Part shown: one piece after another, positions 9,885 to 21,517 of the stretch
How the letters are laid out: each line of letters starts with the position of its first letter
How positions within the stretch are numbered: position 1 is the stretch's first letter
DNA from: Rehmannia glutinosa
Lineage: Eukaryota > Streptophyta > Magnoliopsida > Lamiales > Orobanchaceae
Direction: 5' to 3'
Assembly: GCA_016081115.2 (NCBI GenBank)
Contig: JABTTQ020001084.1
Coordinates: forward strand, 62,001 to 126,000
DNA: 64,000 bases
Position numbers and translations under genes: made by a program
The notes under the pieces: generated by a model
Databases searched by the model: none
What the model was told of the DNA's origin: nothing
What the model saw: the letters and a program-made list of their open reading frames with translations, nothing else

Positions 9885-10255
9885 ACTCGTAAATAAAATA
9901 TGGATTGAACGAGCCAAAACTCGAAATGCAAAAGAATTATATGAAACCTCTCATGCAAAATCATAAGAAATTCGGCCCAAATGTTTTTGTGATATGGGCC
10001 TTTACATAAGATTAAAAAAAGTCCATATTCTTAATTTTTTATGGCTATATTTCCAACCCTGCCCAATTCATTTCAAAATTTATAAAGCAGATCTATCAAA
10101 TATCTCGTGACTTGATATCTTATTTTACTTAGTTCACTTACTCTCGAGCTCTACTGCTCTAGCTACATCCAATGCAATCAAATGAAAACCCCAAATATTC
10201 ATAAATTTTCGTTCAATTGATTCCAAATGACCCCATTACTAATTTCCATTTAAGT
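9885..10255. other. AT-rich spacer
   Basis: No gene or delimited repeat is seen between the TRIM and the next MITE. Confidence 0.5.
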
Positions 10256-10507
10256 AAGGGATAATTACATAACTCCCCTGAGGTTTGGGCTAAGTAAAAA
10301 AAAAAGATGTTTCAAAATTTCTAAATGTGTACTCATGTTTGCGTCTGTCTTAAATTTAAGAGAATAATTGTAATAGTTTTAGAACTATCAGAAAAAAAAT
10401 GTAACAAAAAAGGTCAAATCTCAAGGAGATTTTTGCAATTCTAAAAAATCTCTAGCTTTTTTTGCAATTAGCTCGAATCTCAGATAGTTTCTTGTAATTA
10501 TCCCTTT
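10256..10507. mobile_element. MITE with AGGGATAATTACA terminal inverted repeats (copy 1 of 3)
   Basis: It begins AAGGGATAATTACATAACTC with CCCTGAGGTTTGGGCTAAG behind, and ends TTCTTGTAATTATCCCTTT, the inverted terminus. The same terminal sequence recurs in an intron of the second CYSTM gene (to 21172) and in an intron of the POL5 gene (33453-33678). No coding capacity. Confidence 0.7.
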
Positions 10508-10560
10508 AATTAATCCAAATTTACCCTCATTATCTTGGTGAAGCTAGAAGAAGGCAGCGT

Positions 10561-10929
10561 TATTGGAAAAGATAGAAAGCCATTAAAGAAAAGCTTGGAA
10601 AAGCTGGAAGCTACTCTAAGAATTATACTGCCAGAATACTATTTTGATTTCGTAAACCTTTACAAACCTCTTAGAGATGAGAGGCTTGTAGGAATTCATC
10701 ATGCCCATGAGTATGATGAGTAAATTCTTGGTACATAGTGGTCCTCTATATATAGGGCAAGATGAGCAATATAGATACAATGCTGACAGTATTCTATTGG
10801 TGGATGTTAGATATTTATCTGTACAAAATATTCCTATAGTATCCAATGATTAGTGATTGATTAGCTACACATGATCTGGCGATATGGTGAGCTCATGATG
10901 ACGTCGTCGATATTTCATCATCTCTAACA
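10561..10929 (-). repeat. Copia 3' LTR
   Basis: 369 bp; it carries a TATATATA stretch near 10748 and is co-linear with 15091-15402. Confidence 0.92.
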
Positions 10930-10945
10930 TGCCCCCTCAACTCAA

Positions 10946-12542
10946 TAGAGCCTTTAGAAACAACGCTCAATTTGTTTCGAAGGCGATGGAAGAGTTGCCC
11001 GGATAACAATTTGGTCAAGATGTCAGCAACCTGGTCCAAGGACGGTACGTGCTGAACCGAAATAGCCTTAGTCATCACCTTTTCTCGGATGAAGTGGAGA
11101 TCAAGCTAAAAGTACTTGGTTCTAGAATGAAAGACGGGATTTTTGGCTAGAGAAATGGCAGCTTGATTATCAACCCAAATAGTAGGAGAACGAGTCTAAT
11201 GAATTTGCAATTCTTCTAACAATGATTGTAGCCATATTAAATCGCGTGTAGCATGAGATATACTCCGATATTCGGCTTCGGTGCTTGATCTTGATGTCAC
11301 TGATTGTTTTTTGTATGTCCAGGTTATTAAATTGCCACCCAAATAAGTGCAAAAACCTGAAGTGGATCGTCTATCGTCTGGATCCGATGCCCAATCTGCA
11401 TCTGAATAACTTATCAGATTAAGTTGCGAAGAAGCTATGAATTGTAAACCACAATCCAAAGTTCCAGAAAGATATCTTAATATTCTTTTAACCGCTTTCC
11501 AATGGCTGTCAAGGGGATTGTGCATGAATTGGCTGACCTTGTTCACTGAATAGCTGATATCTAGACGAGTTACGGTAGCATATTGCAATGCTCCTACAAT
11601 GCTTCTGTAAAGCTTGCTATCATGCACAGGTTGTCCAACAAATTTAGATAAGGAGGATGCTGATATCATAGGAGAACCAAAACTTCTTGCCCCCTTCATC
11701 CCAGCCTTATCCAAAATTTCTTCAATATACTTTCGATGATCGAGAAAAATGCCATTGGAAGTAGGTGTAAACTCAATGCCAAGGAAGAAATGAAGAGACC
11801 CCAGATCCTTCAAAGAAAAGAACTTACTGAGATCATTAATGAATTTCTGAACTTCAGTGTGATTATCCCTTGTGATGACTATGTCATCAACATAGGAAAG
11901 AACTAGGAGACATGATGAACCTTGATGTCTGTAATAAAGTGAACTATCAGATATAGACATAGTGAACCCCAAGGTGAGCAAAACTCCAGCAAGTTTACTA
12001 GTCCAAGCTCGAGAGGCTTGTTTAAGCCCATAGAGAGACTTTTTGAGTTTACAAACCATATTTTTGTCACCATCTTTTTCGAAGCCTGGAGGTTGTGCCA
12101 TAAATAAATCAGTGTCAATCTCTCCCTTTAAAAAGGCATTATCAATATCAATCTGCCTGATAGCCCAAGAGTGAGACAATGTTAAGCTTAAAACAACACG
12201 GACTGTAGCAGGTTTAACAATCGGGCCGAATGCTTCATTGTAATCTATTCCAGCACATTGTGTGTATCCCTTCGCAACAAGGCAAGCTTTGTATCTAGCC
12301 ACACTCCCATCTGCATTTTTCTTTACCTTGTCCCATTTACACCCTACAAGTTCTCTATCAATAGGTAAGGGGCATAAAGACCAAGTATTGTTTTTGATAA
12401 GTGCATCGTACTCTTGCTGCATTGTTGCCTTCCAGTGGGGTATATTGAGGGCCTCGTCCAGTGATTTAGGTTCCTGTAGGGGCTCCAAGGTGTTAAGAAA
12501 AATCTTGGGTTTACGGATGCCAGATTTGGACCTAGTCATCAT
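10946..12542 (-). pseudogene. Copia reverse transcriptase and RNase H region
   Basis: A 448-residue open frame (12542 to 11196, minus) followed by the RNase H tail after a stop. RT hallmarks are visible: EAFGPIVKPATVR, the IDIDNAFLKGEI catalytic-Asp region, KKSLYGLKQASRAW, and the YVDD active-site box. RNase H shows SDADWASDPDDRRSTSG and RSSTEAEYRS. Beyond the stop at about 11195 the conserved tail continues (WVDNQAAISLAKNP, QVADILTK) in the same general frame down to about 10946. It would act in cDNA synthesis and template removal in the element's particle. The long RT frame is intact, but the element as a whole is broken. Confidence 0.9.
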
Positions 12543-12774
12543 GGGACGAGTCCCTGTGCAGTGTTATGTTCTTTGCCCTGCATCAGACTAATTAATGCTA
12601 AAAACATCAATGGCAGGTAAAGAATGTTGCTCTCTTGGTAAATCTATAGTAATTACACATCATCTATGAGTTGAAGAATCAGAAGAAGAAGAAGTAGGAG
12701 AGGTAGAGGAAGAAGAATGATGGAAAGTGGATTGTGAGTTGCTGATGGGATGGTCACTGGGAGTGGGTGGGAAA

Positions 12775-13619
12775 TCAGTAGGATTCATAGGAAAAGAGTG
12801 TGTGTGTGTGTGGAACAGTAATCAATGGTGGAGAGACATCAGGGGTAAAATGTGAAGTAGAATTTTTTGATTGATTTTTTAGGAAAAAAGGGAAAACCAT
12901 CTCATCAAAGATAACATGTCTTGTGACAATAATTTTTCCATTAGGCAAAAGAATTTTGTAACCCTTGTGATTAGGGTTGTATCCTAAGAAAACCGCTTGG
13001 ATGTTTTTGGGCTGTAAATTGTGGTGATTGTAAGGCTTTAAGTAAGGATAACAAACGCAACCAAATATTTTAAGGTGACGATAATCCGGTGTGTGACCTG
13101 TGAGAACTTCCAACGGTGATTTGTAGTTGATGATTTTGGTGGGTAATCGTTTGATCAAATAGACATAGGTTAAGAATGCATCATCCCAGTGTTTTGAAGG
13201 GACATGAGACTGATTTAGAAGAGATAGGCCCATTTCAACTATGTGCCTATGTTTGCGTTCGGCAAGACTGTCTTGTCGGGGAGTATAAGGGCAAGAAATT
13301 TTGTGGAGTATACCATTTTCAAGAAAATATTTTGTTAAGGCAATGAACTCACCTCCCCCATCACTTTGAAATGACTTGATTTTCTTACTGAATTGTGTTT
13401 CCACTAATGTTTTTTAAAGTGTATGAAGGTTTGTTTAGTGTCAGATTTGGCTTTGAGGAAATAAATCCAAGTGTATCGACTGTAATGATCTATAAAGCTA
13501 ACATAATATTTGAATCCATAATGAGAAAGCAAAGGAGATGGACCCCAAAGATCACTATGTGTTATATCAAATATTTCTGTAGAGTGATCCAAAACAGAAT
13601 TAAAAGGAAGCTTGTGCAT
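12775..13619 (-). pseudogene. Copia integrase core, frameshifted
   Basis: Two overlapping frames (13619-13404 and 13404-12775) together give the integrase catalytic core. They hold the first Asp in HSDLWGPSP, the second in QSDGGGEF, and the Glu in the AERKHRHIVEMG stretch, followed by KIFGCVCYPYLKPY and VFLGYNPNHKGYK. The frameshift lies near 13400 within the core, at HFKKH. The segment 12543-12774 between integrase and RT is full of stops. Confidence 0.88.
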
Positions 13620-14999
13620 TTTAGACTGAAGGCAGGGTGAACATAAAACTCTTTTTCATTCATATCAAAAGAAATATTACAATGTCCAAGGGCTTTCTTA
13701 ATGATATATAGAGAGGCATGACCTAGACTAGAGTGCCAAGTATCTAAACTAGGCTTATTTTTTACTATCATGAAATTCGCCGCAGGAGGATAGGCAACAC
13801 TTTTTAGATGTTGATGAGGCTGATAAGGAGATGATTTAGAGCTTGTCAAGTGGAAGTTGTATAGCCCGTTCTTAACCTTCCCTTGGAGGAGGACCTGGCC
13901 TGTGAGAGGGTCCTTCACAAGACAATAAGTTGAGTGAAATTCAAAGAATACTTTATTGTCATGTGCAAACTGAGAGACACTGAGAAGATTTTTTGTTAAA
14001 TGAGGAACATGGAGCAAATTATTCAGAATGAATATATGGGAATTACTAGAGTGGGGTGCAGTTACTGTAGAAGTACCAATATGGACAATGTTCATACATG
14101 CACCATTGTATCCAGTATAAAAATAGATTTGCCATTTTGGCTTGTTGTTGGAGCCATATCTTCCACCTCTTCCTTTGTAGTTGTTATTTCTTCCATATTC
14201 CATGCCTCTTCCATTGTATCCTTGAGGCACAACCCAGCTTCCATGAAACTGATTTGAGAAGCCTCCTCTTCTAGGACCATTGTTATGTCCTTGAGTGGTA
14301 AGATTTACAGAAAAACCAGTGTTGTCTCCGCCATTGGAGAATCCATCCATGGTTTCCAACCTCTTTTCAAAACTAAGAAGCAAGGCTTGCACTTCTCTTA
14401 GTTTCCAAGGTTCAGTTTGTGACGTAACTGAAACGATTAGAGCATTGTATTCAGACCCTAGACCAGTCAAAACATGAAGTACTTGGTCAGATTCTTCTAT
14501 TATTTTTCCAGCAGAGGCCAACATGTCAAAAATGTTTTTCATCTTGCTTAAGTAATTCTTCATTGGCATATTGCCTTTTTTGTAGTCTGCAACTCTAGTT
14601 TGTATTGCATAATTTTTGCTGAGTTTTGATATGAAAAATTAGTTTCAAGAGCCTACCATATTTCTCTAGCAGTGACCAATCCAATAGTGCAGCTAAGACA
14701 TTTTCAGATAAAGAAGCCAACAACCAGGAAGCAATCAATTGATCTTGTCGATCCCAAGTTGTATAGGTAGGATTTAAGGACCGAGTATCCTTAGTGGCAT
14801 CTGTTATGAATTGTTCTGGTATATTATTATCACCAGTGATAAAACCAACCAGTCCATATCCTCTTAAAGCTGTATAAATATGTTGTCTCCATACCAAATA
14901 GTTGGAGTCTGTTAACTACACAGTCACAAGTTGATTGTGAAGCTGAACAACTGGTTCTGATACAATTTCAGCCAGTGTTGCAGGTGTATCTTGAGCCAT
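13562..14999 (-). pseudogene. Copia gag and GAG-pre-integrase region; protease missing
   Basis: The ATG at 14999 follows the primer-binding site. An in-frame stop occurs after about 27 codons, and LTDSNYLVWRQHIYTALRGY continues the gag. A second frame (14569-13562) carries the distal gag, a GYNGRG-rich linker, and the pre-integrase zinc-finger stretch (DTWHSSLGHAS...). The CCHC knuckle and DSGA protease site expected between KPKWQIYFYTG and IGTSTV are absent, so a deletion removed the protease. Confidence 0.85.
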
Positions 15000-15090
15000 A
15001 TTAGAAATAAAGTTCTAGATGACCTAAACATAAAAAGAAAACCAGCAAAAGTTATGGACTGGAGGCAGATATTAACCTGCTTTGATACCA

Positions 15091-15402
15091 TATTGGAAAA
15101 GATAGAAGCCATTAAAGAAAAGCTTGGAAAAGTTGAAAGCTACTCTAAGAATTATACTGCCAGAATACTATTTTGATTTTGAATGATGAGTAAATTCTTG
15201 GTACATAGTGGTCCTCTATATATAGGACAAGATGAACAATATAGGTACAATGCTGGCACTATTCCATTGGTGGATATTAGATATTTATCTGTACAAAATA
15301 TTCCTATAGTATCCAATGATTAGTGATTGATTAGCTATACATGATCCTAGACTGATATGGTGAGCTCGTGATCTGATGTATGATATTTCATCATCTCTAA
15401 CA
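15091..15402 (-). repeat. Copia 5' LTR (internally deleted)
   Basis: 312 bp; it lacks about 57 bp relative to the 3' LTR after CTATTTTGATTT. Confidence 0.92.
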
Positions 15403-15788
15403 AGCGTGACATTTTGAATCCTTGATGTGCATAATTGTGCCTTGTTGAAAATCTGATGCTAGTTGAGGCACATGGAACTCTTAAGAAAATCGAGTTTTCG
15501 GGGACCAAGGCGGGAGTACTGAGACATTAAAAAAAAGGGAAAAAAAAGAAAACACAAAATTAATATTTGAGAGGAAAAGACACAAATTTCTGCAACTGCC
15601 ACGTGCACTCACAATATCTTTGTTGTCACCACTGCAAAATATATTGGAAATTTCTTGCACTCGGTTCACCTTATCTTCCTTGGGAGAGGACATGTAAATA
15701 AATATTAAATTCCAACTTATTTTCATTAATAGCTCTCAATTAGTGATACATTGTTGAACTCCGAAAAAAAATAGAATAAAATAAAATC

Positions 15789-16307
15789 ATGGTCGACGGT
15801 CCTAAGTATGCCTACCCATACCCTGCTCCAGGTAAATACCAATGTATAAAATTCTTCAATTTATTTCATTATTTCTATTTTATGTATAAAATCGTGTATA
15901 AATCTATTCCAAGCCAATAATTTGGTATACAATTGGGAAATAATACACGCTAACTAATTCTTTTTACACTATGTATGTAAATGATTTATGGATATTTTTA
16001 TTGAATATTTTTTTTAAAAAAAATATATATTTTTTGAAATATTTTCAATAGGTTCTTCGTATGGAGGGCCTTTTGTAATGGTACCACCTCAGTATGCAGT
16101 TCCTCCTCCCAGAAGAGATCCTGGTTTTTTCGAGACTTGGTATATAATTTATTTATTTTTAAATAATATTTCTCATTTATTTTAATTTGTAGTTGAATTA
16201 TCAAAAAAATATGTTGTTATAATTTTATTTTGGTATGGTGCAGTCTTGCAGCTTTGTGTTGCTGTTGCATGGTAGATGCGTGTTTGGATTTAATGTGGAT
16301 TATGTGA
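15789..16307 (+). CDS. CYSTM-domain small membrane protein 1
   Basis: Three exons, 15789-15831, 16052-16139 and 16244-16307, encode 64 residues. All junctions are GT-AG and the phases agree. The start is the only ATG in frame, MVDGPKYAYPYPAPG. The middle is a proline-rich linker (VPPQYAVPPPRRDPGFF). The C-terminal module, TCLAALCCCCMVDACLDLMW, is the cysteine-rich transmembrane (CYSTM) signature. CYSTM proteins are tail-anchored plasma-membrane peptides, often stress-induced, that can dimerise through their cysteines; that is family knowledge, not seen here. A paralogue with the same exon layout lies 4.2 kb downstream in the same orientation, indicating local duplication. The gene is too short for ordinary ORF calling. 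Confidence 0.9.
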
Positions 16308-17506
16308 ATAAGGATTCCTCCAAATATCTGTATTTGAAGCTGTAATAAAAATGTCATAATCGAATTTCATACTTTAATTGCTTTTTTCTCGGTTCTTTTT
16401 GTTTTTCTCTTTTTTCCAGAATGAAAAGGATAATTGTAATTTTGTACTTTTGCCAATATACACTCTCGCCCTTTTGAAAGTGGACATGGCCCAATTCGTG
16501 AAAGTCTTGAACGATAGTAATAATGTAAATTAGGCCCAATAAGATTTTATATTTTTATTGGGTCTGACGACACCATTATTAATTTTTCTTTGTTATTAAG
16601 AAAATTGAAAATTGAGAATAGAAGGTAGTGAATGTTTTACATTTAAAAAAAATACAATTTGAATGTATTGGTTATTTTTTATTTTTCAAAAAAAAAAGAA
16701 CGGAAAAGTTGAAAGCGTTGCCAGAACTCAGAAGTGCTACTAATTCGTTTTTACATTTTACTATAAGTTTGATAAGAATATAGAAACATAATAAAGATGC
16801 AGTACATAGTTTGATCCAAAATGATATCTCAAGAAGAACATCTATGAGAGTGTTTTATCTTCAAGTTGTAGCAAAAATTTGTTCTAGCTCTGTGCTAAAG
16901 TCTACGCCATTTGTAAATGTGAACAATTTTTCGCAAAAAATAGCATAACACTGTAGATGCGTTAAAACATTTTTTTTAAACGAATGATTTTAGGGTATGA
17001 AAAATATGCAAAAACAAATGCAATATTATGAAATATTACATTTTTAGAGAAGAATTTATTGCAAACTGCAGTAGATGAAGTGCAAATATTACACTAAAAT
17101 AGTACAAAAAATGCACTTAAATAGTGTAAATAAAATGCACTAAAATGGTCCAAACTACTGGAGATGGAGATGGTCTAAGCCTAATGTCTAAATTTTCCAA
17201 AATATAATAGATCAACTAATGGGCCTGGTCTAATGGATAAGAGCTGCGTAGTTGGGTTTGTTATCATCGACTAATGGGCCTCATCCACAAGCAAGCCCAT
17301 ATTAATGGAGCAAATGGTTGTGGGAGATGTGGCCCATGGTAGCAAAGAAAGAAATAAAATTGCCTAAGGCAGTACAGAAAGAAATAAAAATTGCAAAATT
17401 TGCCCTATGGTTTTGTAATCAGCAGTGATAGTCAACTGCTTGAATATCTAAATTGTGGGAAGTCAAGGATGGAATTGTGAAATTTGGTGAAAAGTGGGGA
17501 AGAACA
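16308..17506. other. AT-rich intergenic DNA
   Basis: 3' flank of the first CYSTM gene. No gene is seen. A tRNA A-box-like TGGTCTAATGG at about 17226 lacks a partner B box. Confidence 0.5.
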
Positions 17507-18499
17507 TTGAGGGCGCGACTGGAATGTTCTCATTTTGAAAAATTTCATTTTGCTAGAGAATAGTAGTAAAAAAAACTTTGGAAGAAAAAAGATGATTTTT
17601 GAGAGTGTAATTGGATGTGAGATGAAAAAGTAATGATAAAAGTTGATTTGATTTAAAAAAAAAATAATGATTAGATGTAATTGTTGTTACAAATGTGTGA
17701 GTGAGTGAATAGTGAAATTTGTTGGAAAAATGTGTAATAATTATTAGTTTTTTGTGAAAAAATGTGTAGATGTGATTGGTAAGAGAAAAAATGAGAAAAA
17801 GTAAAAGTGAGAGAGATTATGGCCTTGTTTGTTTATGTTTTCAATGGGCTCTTTTCAGTTTCCAACTATACATAAAAGTGGAATCATGTTTGTTCATAAA
17901 ATTTCCAATGGAAATCATCATTTTCATTTTCTATTTTTCACATAAAATAACATCTCAAACCTATAATTTCTATTCTCAAACCTATACACTACCCTACATC
18001 ACTCATCATTACTTATCAATCACTATTCTCATATTTTAACCCTATTATATATGTGGGACCCACCATTATTAACTTTATATACTTAAAATATTACTATTTT
18101 TAAATTATAACTATCTAATGGGACCCACCAACTTAATCTTACAAATATAATATTATATATTCAAATTAAAATATTGAAGTGGACCCCACCACTACTAACT
18201 TTTCAATTATTATATACATAAAATAATATTTTAAAACTACTCAAACCAAACACAATCTCATTTCCAACCCTACATAAAACACATTTCAATTCATTCATCC
18301 AAACACAATCTCAATTTCCACACGAAAACCAATAAATTCTCAAAATTCTATTTCCAACTCTAAACCTGAAATGATTAAAACATAAACAAACAGGCCCTAT
18401 ATTTTCTGAAAATTTCATAAACAATCGCATGTTTGGTTAAAAACAATTCTACAGCAGAACGAAAATGAAATCTCTTACACATCCAATCGCAGCTTGAGG
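17507..18499. mobile_element. MITE with GCGAYTGGAT termini, interrupted by a second MITE
   Basis: The left terminus at 17512 (GGCGCGACTGGAATG) and right terminus at 18493 (reverse complement GCTGCGATTGGATG) are inverted repeats. They share the subterminal ATTTCATTTT...AGAAT. TTGAG(G) flanks both ends (17507 and 18494), a possible short target duplication. The interior is interrupted by an unrelated MITE at 17821-18397. Related copies without the insertion lie at 25847-26160 and 27443-27766. Confidence 0.7.
17821..18397. mobile_element. MITE nested inside the GCGAYTGGAT element
   Basis: The termini GGCCTTGTTTGTTTATGTTTT (left) and GGGCCTGTTTGTTTATGTTTT (right, reverse complement) are inverted repeats. 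TAT flanks both junctions and could be a 3-bp duplication, as in PIF/Harbinger elements, though hAT cannot be excluded. The interior is AT-rich with CCCACCA-type repeats and no coding. Confidence 0.75.
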
Positions 18500-19075
18500 C
18501 GCTCTGATTTTTTGACATAATTATTCTGGGTGGAAGCATGTTAATTTATGTGGATGAAAATCAACATGTGCTCAGAATATTAATGTACACAGACATTTTT
18601 ATGTCTTCTTCAAGCTACCTAATTTGTCCATTGTTTTTAATATGCATTAATTTGGTCAAATGTGTAAACTACAGTGAAATCTCTCCACAGCTGGCTAAAA
18701 ATTAAAAATTGCAGAACAAAATTTTGAGCAAGAAGCCAATAAAACTTGTGAATCTGATAACCGGTAAGAGCTGTTAAAAGTACTTATAAAAAAGAACGAA
18801 AAAAAGAAAAGACGCCCCAAAAGCTTGCACTTAAATTAAATAATGTTTTTTTTTTGGTTGAAAGGAATTAAATAATGTTTTGGAAAATAATGGTTTGCTA
18901 TTATTACCTCGATCTAACGAAGATTGTAAAAGGATTATTCAGGAAGGAAAATTTCTCGTCGACTTATCTTATTAAGTTGACCTATTAAATTGACCAATTA
19001 GGTAGAATCGAACTCTCCCCTATTAAATTTCGATTTCATGGCCTCATAAAACACAACTTTTCTCCTATGAATCAA
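18500..19075. other. AT-rich intergenic DNA
   Basis: No gene or delimited repeat is recognised. Confidence 0.5.
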
Positions 19076-19515
19076 GTCTTTTGAAAACCGGACCGAACAG
19101 GCAGGATCGACCGGTTTTACCGGGAACCGATCACATGTCTGGTCCGGTTCTAAATCAATTTGGTGGCAAAAAAATAATTATCATCCGGTCAAACTCGATA
19201 AAAAATCCGAAAACCGGCCAGTGACCTAGCTTAAGGAAAATTTTCTTTATTTTATTACAAATGAAAAATTATTTGGTAAATTTACAAATAAATTTTCCTT
19301 ATATTCGATTTATACATATATTTGAATATTATAATTTATTACATTTGTTTTTTTTTTATTTGTATTTGACATTTTTACATTTGTACTTGTTTTTTACATC
19401 TGTACATAAATATGTGTATGTATATAGGCCAACCGTTTTTTTTAGACCGGTTAAACCAGTGACCCAGTTATTAATCTAGTTCGATGTCTGCTCCAGATTT
19501 AAAAACATTGCTATG
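19076..19515. mobile_element. MITE-like repeat with AACCGGACCG/ACCGGTT segments
   Basis: The left part has AAAACCGGACCGAACAGG and GATCGACCGGTTTTACCGGG. The right part has AGACCGGTTAAACCAGTGACC and ends near TTTAAAAACATTGC. The two ends are weakly inverted relative to each other (TTTTGAAAACCGGA against TTTTTAAATCTGGA). The exact ends are uncertain. Confidence 0.45.
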
Positions 19516-19551
19516 AATATGTGACCCATATATCTTATTTCACACGTCATC

Positions 19552-20019
19552 CACTACAAGAAAAAGTCAATTTACCGGCAAAAAAATATATATGTAAAAT
19601 ATTAAGAAAATTATAAATTGTACGTAAAATCGTTATAGCTAAAAACATTGTAGATAAATATTTACCGATAGAATCTAAAATTGTTGGTAATTGTTTACAA
19701 TAATTATGTCGATAAATTTAAAAATTCAGTAATTTGTCGTTAATTGATCGGCACAATTTGGTCTTGTAGATGCTACACTTAGTATAACATTTATCATTTA
19801 AGTGCCCTATTTTATCGGAGATGAAGCACTTGTCATTTATCTACTCATTATTTAAACACTTAAGATCTATTCACTCGTCAGTGTATATACAATTGATATA
19901 ACATGGTAACATCATAACGTCGGATAGTTTGGAGAAAAATAAAAAAAATTATTTCGTGGGTAACGGTAGAATTTATTGACAAAAATATTATGTCGGTAAA
20001 CTAGAATTTTCATGTAGTT
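19552..20019. mobile_element. CACTA-like non-autonomous element
   Basis: The left end reads CACTACAAGAAAAAGTCAAT with TTTACCGGCA behind. The right end reads, in reverse complement, AACTACATGAAAATTCTAG with TTTACCGACA behind. CACTACAAGAAA is the usual CACTA-superfamily terminus. The right terminal G is mutated and no 3-bp target duplication is clear. The interior carries recurrent TACCGATA/GTCGATAAA subterminal-like motifs and no coding. Confidence 0.6.
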
Positions 20020-20470
20020 TGACTACTATGCATGATATAATTGTCAATAGCACCTATATCATGATAATCATATCTAGCGATTACCCTGCAACGAAGAAAA
20101 AGAAATTTCTTCACGAATCCATGTCTACAGTTTTTCCTTAATAATTGCACTAAAAATAGTACAATGTCATCTTATAATATAAAATTATTATTTTTGTGTG
20201 AAAACATTTAATATAGGGCTACTATAACTCATGCTAGTAATTGGGGATCCCAGATAAGCTGAATTCATGCATTGCCACGTGTATTGTTTGAACTGGTGAG
20301 ACATCAAAACTCAAAAATATAAAACCCCACACATAACATACTGATGATGACGGTTTGAATATGAAACCCCAAACTTTTCCAGAGATTTCTTTTCACATCC
20401 CCACTAGAAATTTCCTTGTAAGCAAGGAAAGAATTTGATTCTGTATTCTCATCGCAATTTCTGTTCTGAG
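20020..20470. other. Intergenic, upstream flank of the second CYSTM gene
   Basis: No gene is seen. It probably contains the promoter of the CYSTM gene; a GCCACGTGT motif at about 20273 includes a G-box core. Confidence 0.4.
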
Positions 20471-20472
20471 GT

Positions 20473-20486
20473 GTATATATTATAAA
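20473..20486 (+). promoter_or_regulatory. TATA box of the second CYSTM gene
   Basis: TATATATTATAAA lies about 56-69 bases before the ATG at 20542, a usual spacing for a short 5' UTR. Confidence 0.5.
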
Positions 20487-20541
20487 CCCTTTAAACTCTT
20501 CAATTTCTTCTTCCAGATATATTCTGCTGGTCTTGTAGAAA

Positions 20542-21517
20542 ATGAGTGAGCCACCAAAATATGCTTATCCCTACCCTGCTCAAGGTATTTTTTCCTCTTC
20601 TGTTTTCTTGCAACTGATTTATGGGATTCTATTTTTTCCCTTTTTTTTTTTTTGGCCCTTTCTGTTTCCTGCCATATACTATGCATGAAATTAATTGTTT
20701 CTACAAAGGTTTTGCTATTTCATCCAAAGATTAAGTGCGCAATTAAAGATTTGTGGGTTTTAATCTGGATTTTGTGAATTCAACTGGTTGGATCTTGGGA
20801 AGTGAGGATGAAAATGGTGGTGGTTTCTGTTTTTGGTGAGGAGAAAAGAGGGGAACAGAGCAGAAACTATTACCAACTTTTTGGGTCAAAGTTTGGACAG
20901 AGTTAATTTGAGTGTTAAATATAGAAAATTCTTCTAAGATTTAGCTTAATGACAACAAAAACATAATTATCTTTCGAAATTACAAATATTCTTGACATTT
21001 GTTTACCTTCTATAAAGCGTGCCCTACAAAGGGAGTATTTGTTAGGTGAATACAAACCTCAAGTATTTGCAACATTTAGGGGTGTTTGTAATTATGAAAG
21101 ATAAATGTTTATTTTTTTGGTAATTAGACTAAACTTTGGAGTAGTTTTTGTAATTATCCCTTAATTTTGTTTCCAGAACAAGAAGTAATATTATTTGAAC
21201 CCTGATATCTGAACACTATGATGTGTTGTAATTTTGGAACAGGTTATTACCAGGGACCCCCTGTAATGGCGCCACCACAGTATGCTGCTCCCCCTCCAAA
21301 GAGGGAACCTGGGTTTTTGGAAGGATGGTATGTTTTTTCAATATTTTCTATTCAACTTTATGAATATTGCAATTTGCATGTAATCTTGAAATAGCTTATA
21401 TGCATATTTACATATCTTTGGCTCTGAATTTTGACAATGGTTTATGTTTGTAGCCTTGCAGCCTTATGTTGCTGTTGCTTGATGGACGAATGTTGCGACA
21501 TGTTATGGTTTTTCTAG
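20542..21517 (+). CDS. CYSTM-domain small membrane protein 2
   Basis: Three exons, 20542-20584, 21243-21327 and 21454-21517, encode 63 residues with consistent GT-AG junctions and the same phases as the upstream paralogue. The protein begins MSEPPKYAYPYPAQG and continues with a PPQYAAPPPKREPGF linker. It ends in the CYSTM module GCLAALCCCCLMDECCDMLW, which has more cysteines than the paralogue (CDEC-type acidic spacing). It is predicted to be tail-anchored in the plasma membrane. The first intron (658 bp) carries a MITE. A TATA box lies at 20473-20486. The family role in stress tolerance is known from other plants and is not shown here. Confidence 0.93.
20935..21172. mobile_element. AGGGATAATTACA MITE (copy 2 of 3), within CYSTM2 intron 1
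   Basis: It ends TTTTTGTAATTATCCCTTA at 21172, the same terminus as the element at 10256. It contains GTGTTTGTAATTATGAAAG and TTAGACTAAACTTTGG, shared with the other copies. The left boundary is approximate. Confidence 0.6.

Larger units (their letters stand above)
10556..15407 (-). mobile_element. Ty1/Copia retrotransposon, degenerate, 5-bp TSD
   Basis: Direct repeats at 10561-10929 and 15091-15402 flank 4.16 kb with Copia domain order gag, integrase, RT, RNase H on the minus strand. The target duplication AGCGT is exact (10556-10560 and 15403-15407). On the minus strand the LTR begins TGTTAGAGATGATG and ends CCAATA. It is followed by the primer site TGGTATCAAAGCAGG (15090-15076). The polypurine tract TTGAGGGGGCA precedes the 3' LTR near 10930-10942. 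The LTR at 15091 lacks about 57 bp present in the other. Stops, frameshifts and loss of the protease region make it non-functional. Confidence 0.93.

Noticed and set aside
17221..17285. tRNA-like segment (TGGTCTAATGG resembles an A box)
   Set aside because: No B box, no cloverleaf partner stems and no anticodon arm could be formed; probably chance or a SINE scrap.
20015..20024. Clean CACTA right end with 3-bp duplication
   Set aside because: The terminus reads TAGTT not TAGTG and the flanking triplets do not match, so the element is called only CACTA-like.
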